A stretch of 64,000 nt of DNA, taken from positions 102,419 to 166,418 of the forward strand of contig NZ_MUNO01000050.1 of assembly GCF_002001015.1 (NCBI RefSeq), read 5' to 3'. Below the pieces are notes generated by a model. That model searched no databases. It worked only from the letters and a program-made list of their open reading frames with translations, and was not told the origin of the DNA. Position 1 is the first letter of the stretch. Each line of letters starts with the position of its first letter. Both the position numbers and the translations under genes were made by a program. This DNA is from Polaromonas sp. A23. Lineage in GTDB: Bacteria; Pseudomonadota; Gammaproteobacteria; Burkholderiales; Burkholderiaceae_C. Positions 10,370-20,247 of this stretch are shown here, piece after piece.

Positions 10370-10927
10370 TCATTTCTTCGCAGGTTTGGCGGCTGGTGCT
10401 GGGCCGATGATTTTGCCGGCGGTCTCATCAAACTGCTTTGCCCGTGCCTGGATTTCAGGCTTGGAAGACTCGACCAGTTTCTTCACGAATACATTGACCA
10501 GCTCGGGAGAGGTCGCCTTGTATTTCTTGACGGCAGGGGATTCGAAGAAGGCGGTGAGCTGTTTGAGTTCGTCCAGGGTGAAGCGCTCCATATAGGCAGG
10601 TACCAGGGCATCCTTGTTGGCCTGGGCGACCTTGCCCGCGATGACTTTGGCCGCGTCATTGGCAAATTTGGAAAGTTCCGCATTGACTTCGTCCGCGGTT
10701 TTGGCCTGCTTGGCTTTCGGGACGGTCTCCAGCCGTGGTTCCCAGTTGGAGGCCAGATCACGGGTCGCGCTGGCTGCAATCTGTTCGACGAGGCCGTCAA
10801 GCTCCGGGCCTTGCTGCAAGGCCACGAGGCGGGTGGCCCATTCCAGTTTGGGGTCAGCCGGCTGGGCCTGACTGGTGGTTGAAAAAGCGCAGGCGGCCAG
10901 CAGTAGTGCTGTCAGTGTTTTATTCAT
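10370..10927 (-). CDS. Secreted DUF2059-type protein, coupled to gyrA
   Basis: 185 residues from the ATG at 10927. A signal peptide ([21 protein letters not shown]) precedes a helical, lysine-rich mature part containing LDELKQLTAFFESPAVKKY, the hallmark of the DUF2059 family. The function of the family is unknown. The start codon shares one base with the gyrA stop (TGATG), so translation is probably coupled to gyrA. It occupies the place where serC is often found. Confidence 0.75.
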   Translation of the reverse strand: MNKTLTALLLAACAFSTTSQAQPADPKLEWATRLVALQQGPELDGLVEQIAASATRDLASNWEPRLETVPKAKQAKTADEVNAELSKFANDAAKVIAGKVAQANKDALVPAYMERFTLDELKQLTAFFESPAVKKYKATSPELVNVFVKKLVESSKPEIQARAKQFDETAGKIIGPAPAAKPAKK

Positions 10928-13575
10928 CAAAGGGGTTCCGTATTGGAGGCAGGAGTGCCTGAATCGTTTTCAACATCATTGTCGTCCAGGCTGGCATCGT
11001 TTTCGACGATCCGCTGCAGGCCGCTGAGTTGTGAGCCCTCGTCGAGCCCGATCAATGTCACGCCCTGGGTGGCACGTCCCATTTCACGGATCTCGCTGAC
11101 CCGGGTGCGCACCAACACACCCTTGTCGGTGATCAGCATGATTTCATCGTCGGTATGCACCAGGGTGGCGGCAACAACTTTGCCGTTGCGCTCGCTCTGC
11201 TGGATGGCAATCATGCCCTTGGTGCCACGGCCATGGCGCGTGTATTCCTGAATGGAAGTGCGCTTGCCGAAGCCGTGCTGGGTGGCGGTGAGCACGCTTT
11301 GCTGCTCGTCTTCTGCAACCAGCATGGCGATCACGCCCTGACCGTCGTCGAGCATCATGCCGCGGACTCCGCGGGCATTGCGCCCCATGGGGCGCACGTC
11401 GTTTTCATCAAAACGCACAGCTTTGCCGCCATCGGAGAACAGCATCACATCGTGCTTGCCATCAGTCAGAGCGGCGCCAATCAGGTAGTCGCCGTCATCA
11501 AGATCAACTGCGATGATGCCGGCCTTGCGCGGATTGCTGAAATCTTCCAGCGGGGTCTTTTTGACCGTGCCCATGCTCGTGGCCATGAACACGTACTGGT
11601 CTGCCGGAAAGCTCCGTTTTTCCCCCGTCAGCGGAAGGACCACGGTGATCTTTTCGCCTTCCTGCAACGGAAACATATTGACGATCGGCCGGCCGCGCGA
11701 GCCACGCGAACCCGCGGGGACCTCCCAGACCTTGAGCCAGTAGAGCCGGCCACGGTTGGAAAAACACAGGATGTAGTCGTGTGTATTGGCGATGAAGAGC
11801 TGGTCTACCCAGTCGTCTTCCTTGGTGGCTGTGGCCAGCTTGCCCCGGCCTCCGCGTTTTTGCGCACGGTATTCAGACAATGGCTGGCTTTTGATGTAGC
11901 CCGTGTGCGACAGCGTGACCACCATGTCGGTCGGCGTGATCAGGTCCTCGGTGCTTAGGTCGAACGAGCTGTGCTCGACCTGGCTACGGCGCAACCCCAG
12001 TTTGGTCTGGCCGAACTCCTGGCGGATGACTGCCAGCTCTTCGCCGATGATGGTCGAGACGCGTTCGGGACGCGCCAGGATGTCCAGCAAGTCATCGATT
12101 TCTGCCATGACTTCCTTGTACTCGGCGACGATCTTGTCTTGCTCGAGGCCGGTCAGGCGCTGCAGGCGCATCTGCAGGATTTCCTGGGCCTGGGTTTCGG
12201 ACAGCCGGTACAGGCCGTCGTTGCCCATGCCGAACTCCTTCTCCAGCCCGTCCGGGCGGTAGTCGTCGGCATTGACCACGCCACCGTCGGCGCGGGTTCG
12301 CGTGAGCATTTCGCGCACCAGGCTGCTGTCCCAGGGCCTGAGCATCAACTCGGCCTTGGCGACCGGCGGGGTTGGGGCATTGCGAATGATGGCAATGAAG
12401 TCATCGATGTTGGCCAGGGCGACGGCCAAGCCCTCGAGCACATGACCGCGCTCGCGGGCCTTGCGCAAAGTGAATACGGTGCGGCGGGTTACCACTTCGC
12501 GGCGGTGCGACAAGAAGACCTGGATCAGATCCTTCAGGTTGCACAGCTTGGGCTGGCCATTGACCAACGCCACCATGTTGATGCCGAAGGTATCCTGCAA
12601 CTGCGTTTGCTTGTACAGGTTGTTCAGTACCACCTCGGGCACTTCACCTCGCTTGAGTTCGATGACCAGGCGCATGCCGGATTTGTCACTCTCGTCCTGG
12701 ATGTGGCTGATGCCTTCAATCTTCTTCTCGTGGACCAGTTCTGCCATGCGTTCCTGCAGGGTTTTCTTGTTGACCTGGTATGGAAGTTCATCGACGATGA
12801 TGGACTGACGCTGACCCTTGTCGATGTCTTCGAAATGGCAGCGGGCGCGCATGACCACCTTGCCGCGGCCGGTACGGTAGCCGTCCTTGACGCCATTGAT
12901 GCCATAGATGATGCCGCCCGTGGGAAAGTCGGGCGAGGGGATGATCTCCATGAGTTCGTCAATGCTGGCCTGCGGGTTTTTTAGCAGGTGCAGGCAGGCA
13001 TCAACGACTTCGTTGATGTTGTGTGGAGGAATGTTGGTGGCCATGCCAACCGCAATGCCGCCGGAGCCATTGATCAGCAGATTCGGAATGCGCGATGGCA
13101 GGACCAGAGGTTCTTTTTCGCTGCCGTCGTAGTTGGGGCCAAAGTCGACGGTTTCCTTGTCGATATCTGCCAGCATTTCCTGGGCAATTTTGGCGAGGCG
13201 GACCTCGGTGTAACGCATGGCCGCTGCGCTGTCGCCATCGACCGAGCCGAAGTTTCCCTGACCATCCACCAGCATGTGGCGCATGGAAAAATCCTGGGCC
13301 ATCCGGACGATCGCGTCGTAGACCGACTGATCGCCATGGGGGTGGTACTTGCCGATCACGTCGCCAACGATACGGGCCGACTTTTTGTAGGGCCGGTTCC
13401 AGTCGTTATTGAGCTCGTGCATGGCAAACAGCACGCGCCTGTGAACCGGCTTGAGACCGTCGCGAGCATCCGGCAAGGCGCGCCCTACGATCACGCTCAT
13501 CGCGTAATCCAGGTAGCTGCGCCGCATTTCCTCTTCAAGACTGATGGGCAGGGTTTCTTTGGCAAACTGGGTCAT
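10927..13575 (-). CDS. gyrA: DNA gyrase subunit A
   Basis: 882 residues. The N-terminal breakage-reunion domain carries the catalytic Tyr122 (AMRYTEVRL). The C-terminal pinwheel domain carries the GyrA box QKRGGRGK. Together with GyrB it introduces negative supercoils. The quinolone-resistance region reads [16 protein letters not shown]: position 83 is Gln instead of the Ser seen in E. coli, while Asp87 is kept. The frame is intact and the start at 13575 matches the usual N-terminus. Confidence 0.97.
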   Translation of the reverse strand: MTQFAKETLPISLEEEMRRSYLDYAMSVIVGRALPDARDGLKPVHRRVLFAMHELNNDWNRPYKKSARIVGDVIGKYHPHGDQSVYDAIVRMAQDFSMRHMLVDGQGNFGSVDGDSAAAMRYTEVRLAKIAQEMLADIDKETVDFGPNYDGSEKEPLVLPSRIPNLLINGSGGIAVGMATNIPPHNINEVVDACLHLLKNPQASIDELMEIIPSPDFPTGGIIYGINGVKDGYRTGRGKVVMRARCHFEDIDKGQRQSIIVDELPYQVNKKTLQERMAELVHEKKIEGISHIQDESDKSGMRLVIELKRGEVPEVVLNNLYKQTQLQDTFGINMVALVNGQPKLCNLKDLIQVFLSHRREVVTRRTVFTLRKARERGHVLEGLAVALANIDDFIAIIRNAPTPPVAKAELMLRPWDSSLVREMLTRTRADGGVVNADDYRPDGLEKEFGMGNDGLYRLSETQAQEILQMRLQRLTGLEQDKIVAEYKEVMAEIDDLLDILARPERVSTIIGEELAVIRQEFGQTKLGLRRSQVEHSSFDLSTEDLITPTDMVVTLSHTGYIKSQPLSEYRAQKRGGRGKLATATKEDDWVDQLFIANTHDYILCFSNRGRLYWLKVWEVPAGSRGSRGRPIVNMFPLQEGEKITVVLPLTGEKRSFPADQYVFMATSMGTVKKTPLEDFSNPRKAGIIAVDLDDGDYLIGAALTDGKHDVMLFSDGGKAVRFDENDVRPMGRNARGVRGMMLDDGQGVIAMLVAEDEQQSVLTATQHGFGKRTSIQEYTRHGRGTKGMIAIQQSERNGKVVAATLVHTDDEIMLITDKGVLVRTRVSEIREMGRATQGVTLIGLDEGSQLSGLQRIVENDASLDDNDVENDSGTPASNTEPL

Positions 13576-13719
13576 GAGAGGCCTGAATTGGATATTGCGA
13601 TGCGCGGGGAGATAAGCCTGCTGATTTTAAGGCCTGTGCAGGCCTTGTTCGGGGTGTGGCAAGTCCGCAACAAAAAACAAAGAATCTCGATTCTGTGTCA
13701 GACGAAGCCTCTACACGGC

Positions 13720-13748
13720 TTGAACGCCCAATGAGCTATGGCACAATA
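13720..13748 (+). promoter_or_regulatory. Probable sigma-70 promoter of the ompA-like gene
   Basis: TTGAAC at 13720-13725 and ACAATA at 13743-13748 are separated by 17 bp and lie about 80 bp upstream of the ompA-like start. This leaves a leader containing TAGAGGAGAACC just before the ATG. The rest of the 13576-13828 gap should also hold the divergent gyrA promoter, which I could not place. Confidence 0.5.
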
Positions 13749-13828
13749 ACTGTAACGCTTTGAGTGATGGTCACTCACGGCGTGTATTTAATCGCAGCGA
13801 GTCTGCGGCTTTTCTCTAGAGGAGAACC

Positions 13829-14461
13829 ATGAAGAAACTCAACAAAGTGGCAATGTTGTTTGCTTCCGCAGCGCTTGCAACCGCCGCTGGTGCACAAACA
13901 ATCGATAACTGGAAAAACGGCACCAATGAGCTGGTCTGGAAAAACGGTACCAACGAACTGTGCTGGCGTGATGCATTCTGGACCCCGGCTACTGCCGCTC
14001 CAGGTTGTGACGGCGCTATCGTTCCGGCCAAAGCCCCTATGGCTGGAGCGACTGCACCAACACCAGCTCGCCCTGGCGCTGCACCGGTAGCTCCTCCCGC
14101 AGCGACCAAAGTCACGTATGCCGCTGATGCTTTCTTCGACTTCGACAAGTCTGTGCTGAAGCCTGAAGGCAAAGCCAAGCTTGACGATCTGGTTGGCAAG
14201 ATCAAGGGTATCAACCTCGAAGTCATCATTGCCGTGGGCCACACCGATGCTGTCGGTAGCGACTCTTACAACCAGAAGTTGTCTGTGAAACGCTCTGAAG
14301 CAGTCAAGGCTTATCTGGTGTCCAAAGGCATCGAGAAAAACCGCGTCTACACTGAAGGCAAGGGCGAGAAACAGCCAGTTGCTGACAACAAGACCAGCGA
14401 AGGCCGTGCGAAAAATCGTCGCGTGGAAATCGAAGTGGTTGGCACTCGCGCCAACAAGTAA
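13829..14461 (+). CDS. Small OmpA-family peptidoglycan-binding outer-membrane protein
   Basis: 210 residues with a clear signal peptide (residues 1-22). The C-terminal 110 residues are an OmpA_C domain: [20 protein letters not shown], then [20 protein letters not shown] and [12 protein letters not shown], which contain the conserved Asp and Arg that bind diaminopimelate. The segment between signal peptide and OmpA domain is only about 75 residues. That is too short for an eight-stranded barrel, and it opens with two tandem WKNGTNEL units (28-45) followed by an Ala/Pro linker. It is therefore an anchor-type OmpA protein and not a porin. It has its own promoter and terminator and a strong ribosome binding site (AGAGGAGAA). 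Confidence 0.88.
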   Translation: MKKLNKVAMLFASAALATAAGAQTIDNWKNGTNELVWKNGTNELCWRDAFWTPATAAPGCDGAIVPAKAPMAGATAPTPARPGAAPVAPPAATKVTYAADAFFDFDKSVLKPEGKAKLDDLVGKIKGINLEVIIAVGHTDAVGSDSYNQKLSVKRSEAVKAYLVSKGIEKNRVYTEGKGEKQPVADNKTSEGRAKNRRVEIEVVGTRANK

Positions 14462-14476
14462 TCCTTCCGGGTCGCT

Positions 14477-14506
14477 TAAAAAACCGCGCTACGGCGCGGT
14501 TTTTTT
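14477..14506 (+). terminator. Rho-independent terminator after the ompA-like gene
   Basis: AAACCGCGC, loop TACG, GCGCGGTTT, then a T run. Confidence 0.9.
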
Positions 14507-14529
14507 ATGTGCGGGCGATAATCGCAAAC

Positions 14530-15237
14530 ATGCATACAACTGAAAACGCAGACCCGGCCGAGCTGGCCAAATTTTCCGATCTGGCGCACCGCTGGTGGGA
14601 TACCGAGAGTGAGTTTCGTCCCCTCCATCAGATCAATCCCTTGCGGCTTGGCTGGATTGAGGGCTTGATGCCGCTGAAAGGAAAGCGGGTCCTCGATATC
14701 GGCTGCGGCGGTGGCATTTTGGCCGATGCGATGGCACGCCAGGGCGCGCAGGTTTTGGGTATTGATCTGGCAACCAAGGCGCTCAAGGTCGCGCGGCTTC
14801 ATGCGCTGGAGGCCAATACCCAGGGCGTCGAATACCGGGAAATCAGTGCGGAAGCGCTGGCGGCCGAGCAGCCGGGCAGTTTCGATGTGGTGACCTGCAT
14901 GGAAATGTTGGAACACGTGCCGGATCCGTCATCGGTCGTGCGTGCCTGCGCGACGCTGGTCAGGCCGGGTGGCCAGGTGTTTTTCTCGACGATCAACCGC
15001 AACGCCAAGGCCTTTCTGTTCGCCATCGTTGGTGCGGAATACATGTTGAGCCTGCTGCCGCGCGGCACCCACGAGTACGCCAAATTCATCAAGCCCAGTG
15101 AACTGGCTGCCTATTGTCGGGACGCTGGGCTCAATTTGCATCAGACCAAAGGCATGGAATACAACCCCTTGAGCCGGAACTACTGGCTGAGCAGTAACAC
15201 CAGCGTCAACTACATGCTGGCCACGCAGAAACCCTGA
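14530..15237 (+). CDS. ubiG: Ubiquinone biosynthesis O-methyltransferase
   Basis: 235 residues from the ATG at 14530 ([19 protein letters not shown]). This is the start expected for UbiG; the longer frame would begin inside the upstream terminator region. It has the SAM-binding [16 protein letters not shown], a [11 protein letters not shown] stretch and the C-terminal [14 protein letters not shown] typical of UbiG. It performs both O-methylations in ubiquinone synthesis. gph follows 13 bp later, a conserved ubiG-gph pairing. Confidence 0.95.
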   Translation: MHTTENADPAELAKFSDLAHRWWDTESEFRPLHQINPLRLGWIEGLMPLKGKRVLDIGCGGGILADAMARQGAQVLGIDLATKALKVARLHALEANTQGVEYREISAEALAAEQPGSFDVVTCMEMLEHVPDPSSVVRACATLVRPGGQVFFSTINRNAKAFLFAIVGAEYMLSLLPRGTHEYAKFIKPSELAAYCRDAGLNLHQTKGMEYNPLSRNYWLSSNTSVNYMLATQKP

Positions 15238-15250
15238 GGTAGTTTGGCCG

Positions 15251-15916
15251 ATGTTTAACGATATTGAGGCGGTGCTGTTTGACCTTGACGGCACGTTGAT
15301 TGACAGTGCCCCGGACTTGGGTGCTGCAGCTGACAAGATGCGCACCGACAGAGGCCTGATTTCCCTCCCGCTGGCCGAATACAGGCCCATGGCTGGCGCT
15401 GGCGCCAGGGGCATGATAGGCGTGGCTTTTGGCTTCACGCCAGACCACGCTGACTATGGCGCCTTGAAAGAAGAGTTTTTCACGAACTACGAGGCCTGTA
15501 TGACCGAGCGGACATACGCCTTTGACGGTGTGGCCGAGTTGATCGCCCAAATAAACAGCGTCGGACTCAAATGGGGTGTCGTCACGAATAAATCGGAGCG
15601 CTTCACCTTGCCGCTGACCCGCCAGATGCCTTTGTTCGTTACGGCGCAAACCATTGTTAGTGGTGATACAACGCCTCATGCCAAACCGCACCCAGCCCCG
15701 CTTTTGGAGGCTGCCCGCCAACTCGGGCTTGTGCCGGGCCGTTGTGTCTACGTGGGAGACGACGAACGCGACATTGTTGCTGGCCGTGCAGCCGGCATGC
15801 CAACGGTGGCAGCTGCCTATGGCTATTTGGGAGCGCTGGCGGACACCGAGCGCTGGAACGCTGATGCCACCATTGTTTCTCCAGCTTCTCTCTTGAATTT
15901 TCTGCGAATGGCTTAA
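15251..15916 (+). CDS. gph: Phosphoglycolate phosphatase (HAD family)
   Basis: 221 residues. HAD motif I is FDLDGTLIDSAPDL near the start, motif II is VVTNKS, and motifs III/IV appear as KPHPAP and VYVGDDERDIVAGRAAG. It hydrolyses 2-phosphoglycolate formed by oxidative DNA repair or photorespiration-like chemistry. It is paired with ubiG, and its end is 12 bp before the tmRNA. Confidence 0.9.
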   Translation: MFNDIEAVLFDLDGTLIDSAPDLGAAADKMRTDRGLISLPLAEYRPMAGAGARGMIGVAFGFTPDHADYGALKEEFFTNYEACMTERTYAFDGVAELIAQINSVGLKWGVVTNKSERFTLPLTRQMPLFVTAQTIVSGDTTPHAKPHPAPLLEAARQLGLVPGRCVYVGDDERDIVAGRAAGMPTVAAAYGYLGALADTERWNADATIVSPASLLNFLRMA

Positions 15917-15928
15917 ACTAGTCCGCTT

Positions 15929-16315
15929 GGGGCTGCATTGGTTTCGACGTGGGTTCGGACGCGGTGTGGTGCATGTCGAGCTGAGTGTGCTCGTAAAACT
16001 GATTCAAACAAACTAACTGCAAACGACGAACGTTTCGCACTCGCTGCTTAATTGCCAGTGAGCTTTACAACAGCAGGCCGATGGGCTGGGCAAGGGGTTT
16101 TTAGCGCAAGTTAAACGCTCCCGGCTGTAAAGATAATTTCATCGGCTGGCTCCTGGCTGGGTACCTTAACCCGGGGCGAGAAAATAGGGTGCTGGCGTCC
16201 TGTGTAGCGTGCGACTGCGCGACACAGGTGGCGAGACCTAAATCAGACCGCTAAACATGTAGATCTGCCCGAACAAGGCTTGCGGACGGGGGTTCAAATC
16301 CCCCCAGCTCCACCA
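15929..16315 (+). ncRNA. ssrA: tmRNA (ssrA)
   Basis: Starts GGGGCTGCATTGGTTTCGAC and ends with the T-arm GGGGGTTCAAATCCCCC and AGCTCCACCA. The 5' and 3' ends form the tRNA-Ala-like half. The tag frame is 16019-16051: it begins GCAAACGACGAACG, encodes ANDERFALAA and ends in TAA. Together with SmpB it rescues stalled ribosomes and tags the product for proteolysis. This tag is of the beta-proteobacterial type. Confidence 0.97.
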
Positions 16316-16326
16316 TATGCCAGTAC

Positions 16327-16363
16327 AAAGGCCGCTAACTAGAGATAGTCAGCGGCCTTTTTT
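16327..16363 (+). terminator. Terminator downstream of tmRNA
   Basis: AAAGGCCGCT pairs with AGCGGCCTTT, with a T run after it. The following 16364-16548 has no gene that I can see; it lies between two converging units. Confidence 0.85.
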
Positions 16364-16548
16364 ATGGAGAACTAACGGATTACAGTGTTGCAGCCTGCCC
16401 AGGCTCCTAGGCTGTTCTTGGTAGCCGAACGGCCAGAGTTCAGGTCGAGGGACAGATAGTGAGAACGATTTTTCACCTGTCCCCCATTTGGGTATCCCTG
16501 GCCGTTAACGCGTTAAAAATCCATCGGCTGCGGTTTTTGCCTAGCCGT

Positions 16549-17535
16549 TTATATGGTGGCAAGCTCGGCCACTGGCTTTTCGACGTTGAGAGCCGGCGCT
16601 GCTGCCGCATCAGCTGACATTTCTCCCCCCAAAGCCTCCAGAAGGTCAGGAATCAGGGCTGTCAACTCGCCGGTCAAGATGGCAGCATCGGCATCAAAGC
16701 CGTCGTCGTCCTTCCCTTTGTCCTGCACCCCATCCAGAACGACATCAAGCAGCTTCAGTTTGCGTACTTGGGCTGCATCAGTCAGTACAAACGATATCCG
16801 GTCATTCCATGTCATCGCCAGCTGTGTGGGTACCTTGCCCGCCGCAATGTGTTCGGCAACTTCGTCGATTTCGAGTGTGTGGCGCGAATAACGGACGGTC
16901 GATTTCTGATCGTCAGGCATTTTCAGTTCGCAGTCCCTGTCGATGGTGAAGTTGACGGGAGCTTCGCGGCTTGAGAGCCAGTGAGCCATGGCGGTGGCCG
17001 CCGCCATGGTGGTCTGCACCGGCCTTGCCATCAGGCCCGTGGTAGACCCAGGAATTTCGCTGAGCGCTTCAATCAACTGGCTCACCACTTTGTCGGCCCC
17101 GGTGAGGCTTCCTGAGTCCACAACCAGGAATTTGTTGACCGGATCTATCCATAGCGTGGTGGCGGAACGCTTGACGAAGGCACGCGGCAGTAGGTCGAGA
17201 ATCACCTCTTCCTTGAACTCCTTCTTGATTTTCGAACCTACGCGTTCATGCCCGGTTTCCTGCTTGTATTGCTCAATGCGTTGCTCCACGGCGTCCTTGA
17301 TGGCGGACGCCGGCAGAGGGCGTCGCTCGGTACCAAGGCGCAAGATCAGTTGCTGTCCAACGCTTTCAGCGAGCACCGTGCTCTTGTTGCCGCGTGGCGC
17401 GACCCAGCCGCTGGATTCCGCTTGCGTAGCGCCGCAGGGCAGGAAGCGGCTGGTCTGAAGGGCCTCTTCAAGCGCATCCAGTGGGGGCAGGGTGAAGTCG
17501 TCGGCAATTCGGAAAAAGGAAGCAGCTTTGAACAT
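16549..17535 (-). CDS. rdgC: Recombination-associated protein RdgC
   Basis: 328 residues, a little longer than E. coli RdgC (303). The N-terminus MFKAASFFRIADDF and the segments PRGNKSTVLAESVG, RPLPASAIKDAV and ALGGEMSAD are characteristic. RdgC forms a ring-shaped dimer on double-stranded DNA and can limit RecA. It is a stand-alone gene reading towards the tmRNA terminator. Confidence 0.92.
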   Translation of the reverse strand: MFKAASFFRIADDFTLPPLDALEEALQTSRFLPCGATQAESSGWVAPRGNKSTVLAESVGQQLILRLGTERRPLPASAIKDAVEQRIEQYKQETGHERVGSKIKKEFKEEVILDLLPRAFVKRSATTLWIDPVNKFLVVDSGSLTGADKVVSQLIEALSEIPGSTTGLMARPVQTTMAAATAMAHWLSSREAPVNFTIDRDCELKMPDDQKSTVRYSRHTLEIDEVAEHIAAGKVPTQLAMTWNDRISFVLTDAAQVRKLKLLDVVLDGVQDKGKDDDGFDADAAILTGELTALIPDLLEALGGEMSADAAAAPALNVEKPVAELATI

Positions 17536-17684
17536 GAAATCCAGGGAGGTGAGGTGTCGGAAAGGAGGAGGGAAAAACCGCTGGTGAAGGCGGCGTTACG
17601 GGCAGGCCAGGCTGCAGAAATTCTAAGTGACGCACAGGCCAAATGCCGCACTTGCTTACCTTGCTGTCAGCTTCGCCCGCACAC

Positions 17685-18230
17685 TCATTCGATGTCGATC
17701 ACATGAATGCCGTAAGCGCCTTTGCGGCGATCAGAAAAATAGCAAACCAGGGTTTCTTTCACGGTTTTGAAGGCCAACTCATCCCAGGGGATTTCGGCCT
17801 CGGTAAACAGCCTGGCTTCTATCGTTTCATGCCCGGGATTGAATTTTTCGCTGAGCAAGCGGGCGCGGTAATAGAGGTGAACCTGGCCGACACGCTCGAC
17901 GTTCATCACGCTGAACAGGTCTTCCATTTCGAACTGTGCACCGGCTTCCTCGTCAGTTTCCCGTGCGGCGCCCTGCGAGGTGGTTTCATCAAGCTCCATG
18001 AAACCCGCGGGCAATGTCCACTTTCCCCAGCGCGGCTCAATGTTGCGCTTGCACAGCAACACCCTGTCACCCCAATGCGGCACCGTACCGACCACATTGA
18101 GCGGGTTTTCGTAGTGGATGGTGCCGCAGGCGGGGCAGACGGCGCGTTCCCGCGTGTCGCCGTCATCCGGCAACCGGTAAAGCACGGTAGTGCCGCAATT
18201 TTTGCAGTGTTTGATGGGGCTGCGGTGCAT
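17685..18230 (-). CDS. NUDIX hydrolase with N-terminal zinc ribbon
   Basis: 181 residues. An N-terminal zinc ribbon (CKNCG near residue 9 and CPACG near 32) precedes a NUDIX domain. Its NUDIX box GFMELDETTSQGAARETDEEAG matches GX5EX7REUXEEXGU, with Asp in place of the variable position. Zinc-ribbon NUDIX enzymes of this size include NADH pyrophosphatase-like and ADP-ribose pyrophosphatase-like proteins. The exact substrate cannot be told from sequence. Confidence 0.85.
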   Translation of the reverse strand: MHRSPIKHCKNCGTTVLYRLPDDGDTRERAVCPACGTIHYENPLNVVGTVPHWGDRVLLCKRNIEPRWGKWTLPAGFMELDETTSQGAARETDEEAGAQFEMEDLFSVMNVERVGQVHLYYRARLLSEKFNPGHETIEARLFTEAEIPWDELAFKTVKETLVCYFSDRRKGAYGIHVIDIE

Positions 18231-18251
18231 CGCATGCAGTGTAAATTGAAA

Positions 18252-18281
18252 GCAAAAAGGCTCCCGAGAGAGCCTTTTTGC
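18252..18281. terminator. Hairpin terminator between the TRAP gene and the NUDIX gene
   Basis: GCAAAAAGGCTC and GAGCCTTTTTGC form a 12-bp stem with loop CCGAGA. It lies just after the stop of the leftward TRAP gene and just upstream of the NUDIX start. It is U-tailed in both directions. Confidence 0.8.
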
Positions 18282-18294
18282 TTCATGCCCGTAC

Positions 18295-19347
18295 TCAGGC
18301 TTTGGTGGTCTTGCTGTGCTTCTCGATCAGGCTGCGTGCGGTGTCGAGGAGCTTTTTGCCGTCGAACCCTTTTTTGTTCATGTCCTCGACCCATTCAACT
18401 TCCACGGTACGTGACTTGCGGCGGAAGTCCTGCGCCTCAGCGGCGCTGACGGTGTAGATGGTGTTGCCGCGGTCGCTGGCGGTTTTGCGGCCGGGGACGT
18501 CGTTGCCCTGCTGAACCTTGCCCAGCCAGGCAGACGTGGCCATGCCGGAGTTGTTGTCGATGACTTTTTTCAGGTCTGGTGCCAGCGAGTTGTATTTGGC
18601 CTTGTTCATGGCCATGACGAAGGTCGTGGTGTAGAGGCTGCCGCCCGCCGGGTCAAACTCGGCATGGAACTTTGTGAGTTCGTTGACCTTGACCGAAGGC
18701 ACAACTTCCCAGGGAATCACGCAACCATTGATGGTGCCTTTGCTCAGCGCATCGGTGATGGCCGGCAAGGGCATGCCGACCGGGGTGGCGCCGAGCATGC
18801 CCATCAACTTGGTGACCTGGCGGGTGGGCGCGCGCATTTTGAGGCCACGCATGTCGGCGATGGACCTGACCGGTTTGTCCACGGTATGAATCACGCCAGG
18901 GCCGTGCACGTGAAGCGCGAGGACCTGGGTATCCTTGAACTCGTCCGGAGCCATGGTCTGCACGTATTCCCAATAGGCCTTGGAAGTGGCTTCGGCGTTG
19001 GACATCATGAACGGCAGTTCAAACGCCTCTATGCGGGGGAAGCGGCCCGCCGTGTTGCCAGGCAGGGTCCACACCACGTCAACAACACCGTCCTTGGCCT
19101 GGTCGTACAACTGCACCGGCGTGCCACCCAGCTGCATGGCCGGATAGGCCTCGAACTTGATGCGGCCACCCGATTCCTTTTCAATCTTTTCCATCCAGGG
19201 TTTGTGCATGCCCAGCCAGACATTTGATGCCGGAGACATGAAGGTATGAAATTTCAGGGTGACAGCCTGCTGGGCCAGGCTGGAGAGGGAAGGTGCGCCC
19301 AGCGCAGCCGCTGCGCCGGTTTTCAGAAGGGTACGTCGCTGAATCAT
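18295..19347 (-). CDS. TRAP transporter solute-binding protein (DctP family)
   Basis: 350 residues with a twin-arginine signal (RRTLLKTGAAAALG) followed by VTLKFHTFMSPASNVW, the standard DctP start. Later come GLKMRAPTRQVTKLMGMLGA and GCVIPWEVVPSVK, the organic-acid binding region. It should capture a carboxylate in the periplasm. No dctQ or dctM membrane genes lie next to it, so it must use a partner elsewhere or be an orphan. It follows the gentisate operon in the same direction after a 204-bp gap, so an aromatic acid or C4 acid ligand is plausible but unproved. The 19348-19551 gap has no recognisable gene. Confidence 0.88.
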   Translation of the reverse strand: MIQRRTLLKTGAAAALGAPSLSSLAQQAVTLKFHTFMSPASNVWLGMHKPWMEKIEKESGGRIKFEAYPAMQLGGTPVQLYDQAKDGVVDVVWTLPGNTAGRFPRIEAFELPFMMSNAEATSKAYWEYVQTMAPDEFKDTQVLALHVHGPGVIHTVDKPVRSIADMRGLKMRAPTRQVTKLMGMLGATPVGMPLPAITDALSKGTINGCVIPWEVVPSVKVNELTKFHAEFDPAGGSLYTTTFVMAMNKAKYNSLAPDLKKVIDNNSGMATSAWLGKVQQGNDVPGRKTASDRGNTIYTVSAAEAQDFRRKSRTVEVEWVEDMNKKGFDGKKLLDTARSLIEKHSKTTKA

Positions 19348-19551
19348 GTGTTGTCTCCGGTGGGTATGGTTAGAAAGTAATGCACGATGAGTTGTTTGAG
19401 AACCGGTAATAGCCCTGATGAGAGGGGGTTAACTGACGTACGAGCAGGGTGGCATCTGTCCACAAGCGGTTTGTGGAACCCGCAACGGAGTTGGCTGAGC
19501 ATGATCAAGAGAGTGCCTGCGCGGAAATTGCACAGGCGCCTCGGCGCGGGT

Positions 19552-20247
19552 TCAGGCCACTTTCACCGACAGGGTGCCCAGGCCTTTGACTTCGCCGACC
19601 ATGGTGTCACCCGACACCACGGCCGCCACACCTTCGGGTGTGCCTGTGTAAATCAGGTCACCGGGCTGTAATTCCCACGCGGCCGACAGGTGCTCAATGG
19701 TTTCGGCTATGTTCCAGATCAGCTTGGAGACATGGCTGCGCTGGCGGTCCTTGCCATTGACCTGCAGATACAGCTCGGCATTGATCACATCGCCGGCCTG
19801 TGCTGCAGGAGTGATGGGCCCGATTGGGGCGGAGTGGTCATAGGCTTTGCCGATGCACCACGGGCGCCCCTGCTTTTTCATTTCTCCCTGCAGGTCGCGG
19901 CGCGTCATGTCCAGACCTACGGCGTAACCGTAGACGTGCTTGTAGGCGTCGGCGGCCTTGATGTTCTTGCCGCCCTTGCCAATGGCCGCCACGAGTTCGA
20001 TTTCGTGGTGCAGGTTTTTGGTCAAGCTGGGATAGGGAATGGTGCCGGTCTGGCCGGCCTCCACCACCACCACCGCATCGGCGGGTTTCAGAAAGAAAAA
20101 AGGCGGCTCGCGGCCGGTGAACCCCATCTCCTTGGCGTGTTCTTCGTAGTTGCGTCCCACGCAATAGACGCGGTGAACGGGGAAGCGCTCGGTCGTGCCG
20201 ACAACGGGCACGGAGACTGTTGCGGGTGGGGGAAATACAAAGCTCAT
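19552..20247 (-). CDS. nagK: Fumarylpyruvate hydrolase (FAH family), gentisate pathway
   Basis: 231 residues from the ATG at 20247. FAH-fold motifs are [28 protein letters not shown] and [12 protein letters not shown], containing the metal-binding Glu residues, and [12 protein letters not shown] near the end. It cleaves fumarylpyruvate to fumarate and pyruvate. The start overlaps the gentisate dioxygenase stop by 4 bp (ATGA), which ties it to that pathway. The specific assignment over other FAH hydrolases rests on the operon. Confidence 0.88.
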   Translation of the reverse strand: MSFVFPPPATVSVPVVGTTERFPVHRVYCVGRNYEEHAKEMGFTGREPPFFFLKPADAVVVVEAGQTGTIPYPSLTKNLHHEIELVAAIGKGGKNIKAADAYKHVYGYAVGLDMTRRDLQGEMKKQGRPWCIGKAYDHSAPIGPITPAAQAGDVINAELYLQVNGKDRQRSHVSKLIWNIAETIEHLSAAWELQPGDLIYTGTPEGVAAVVSGDTMVGEVKGLGTLSVKVA

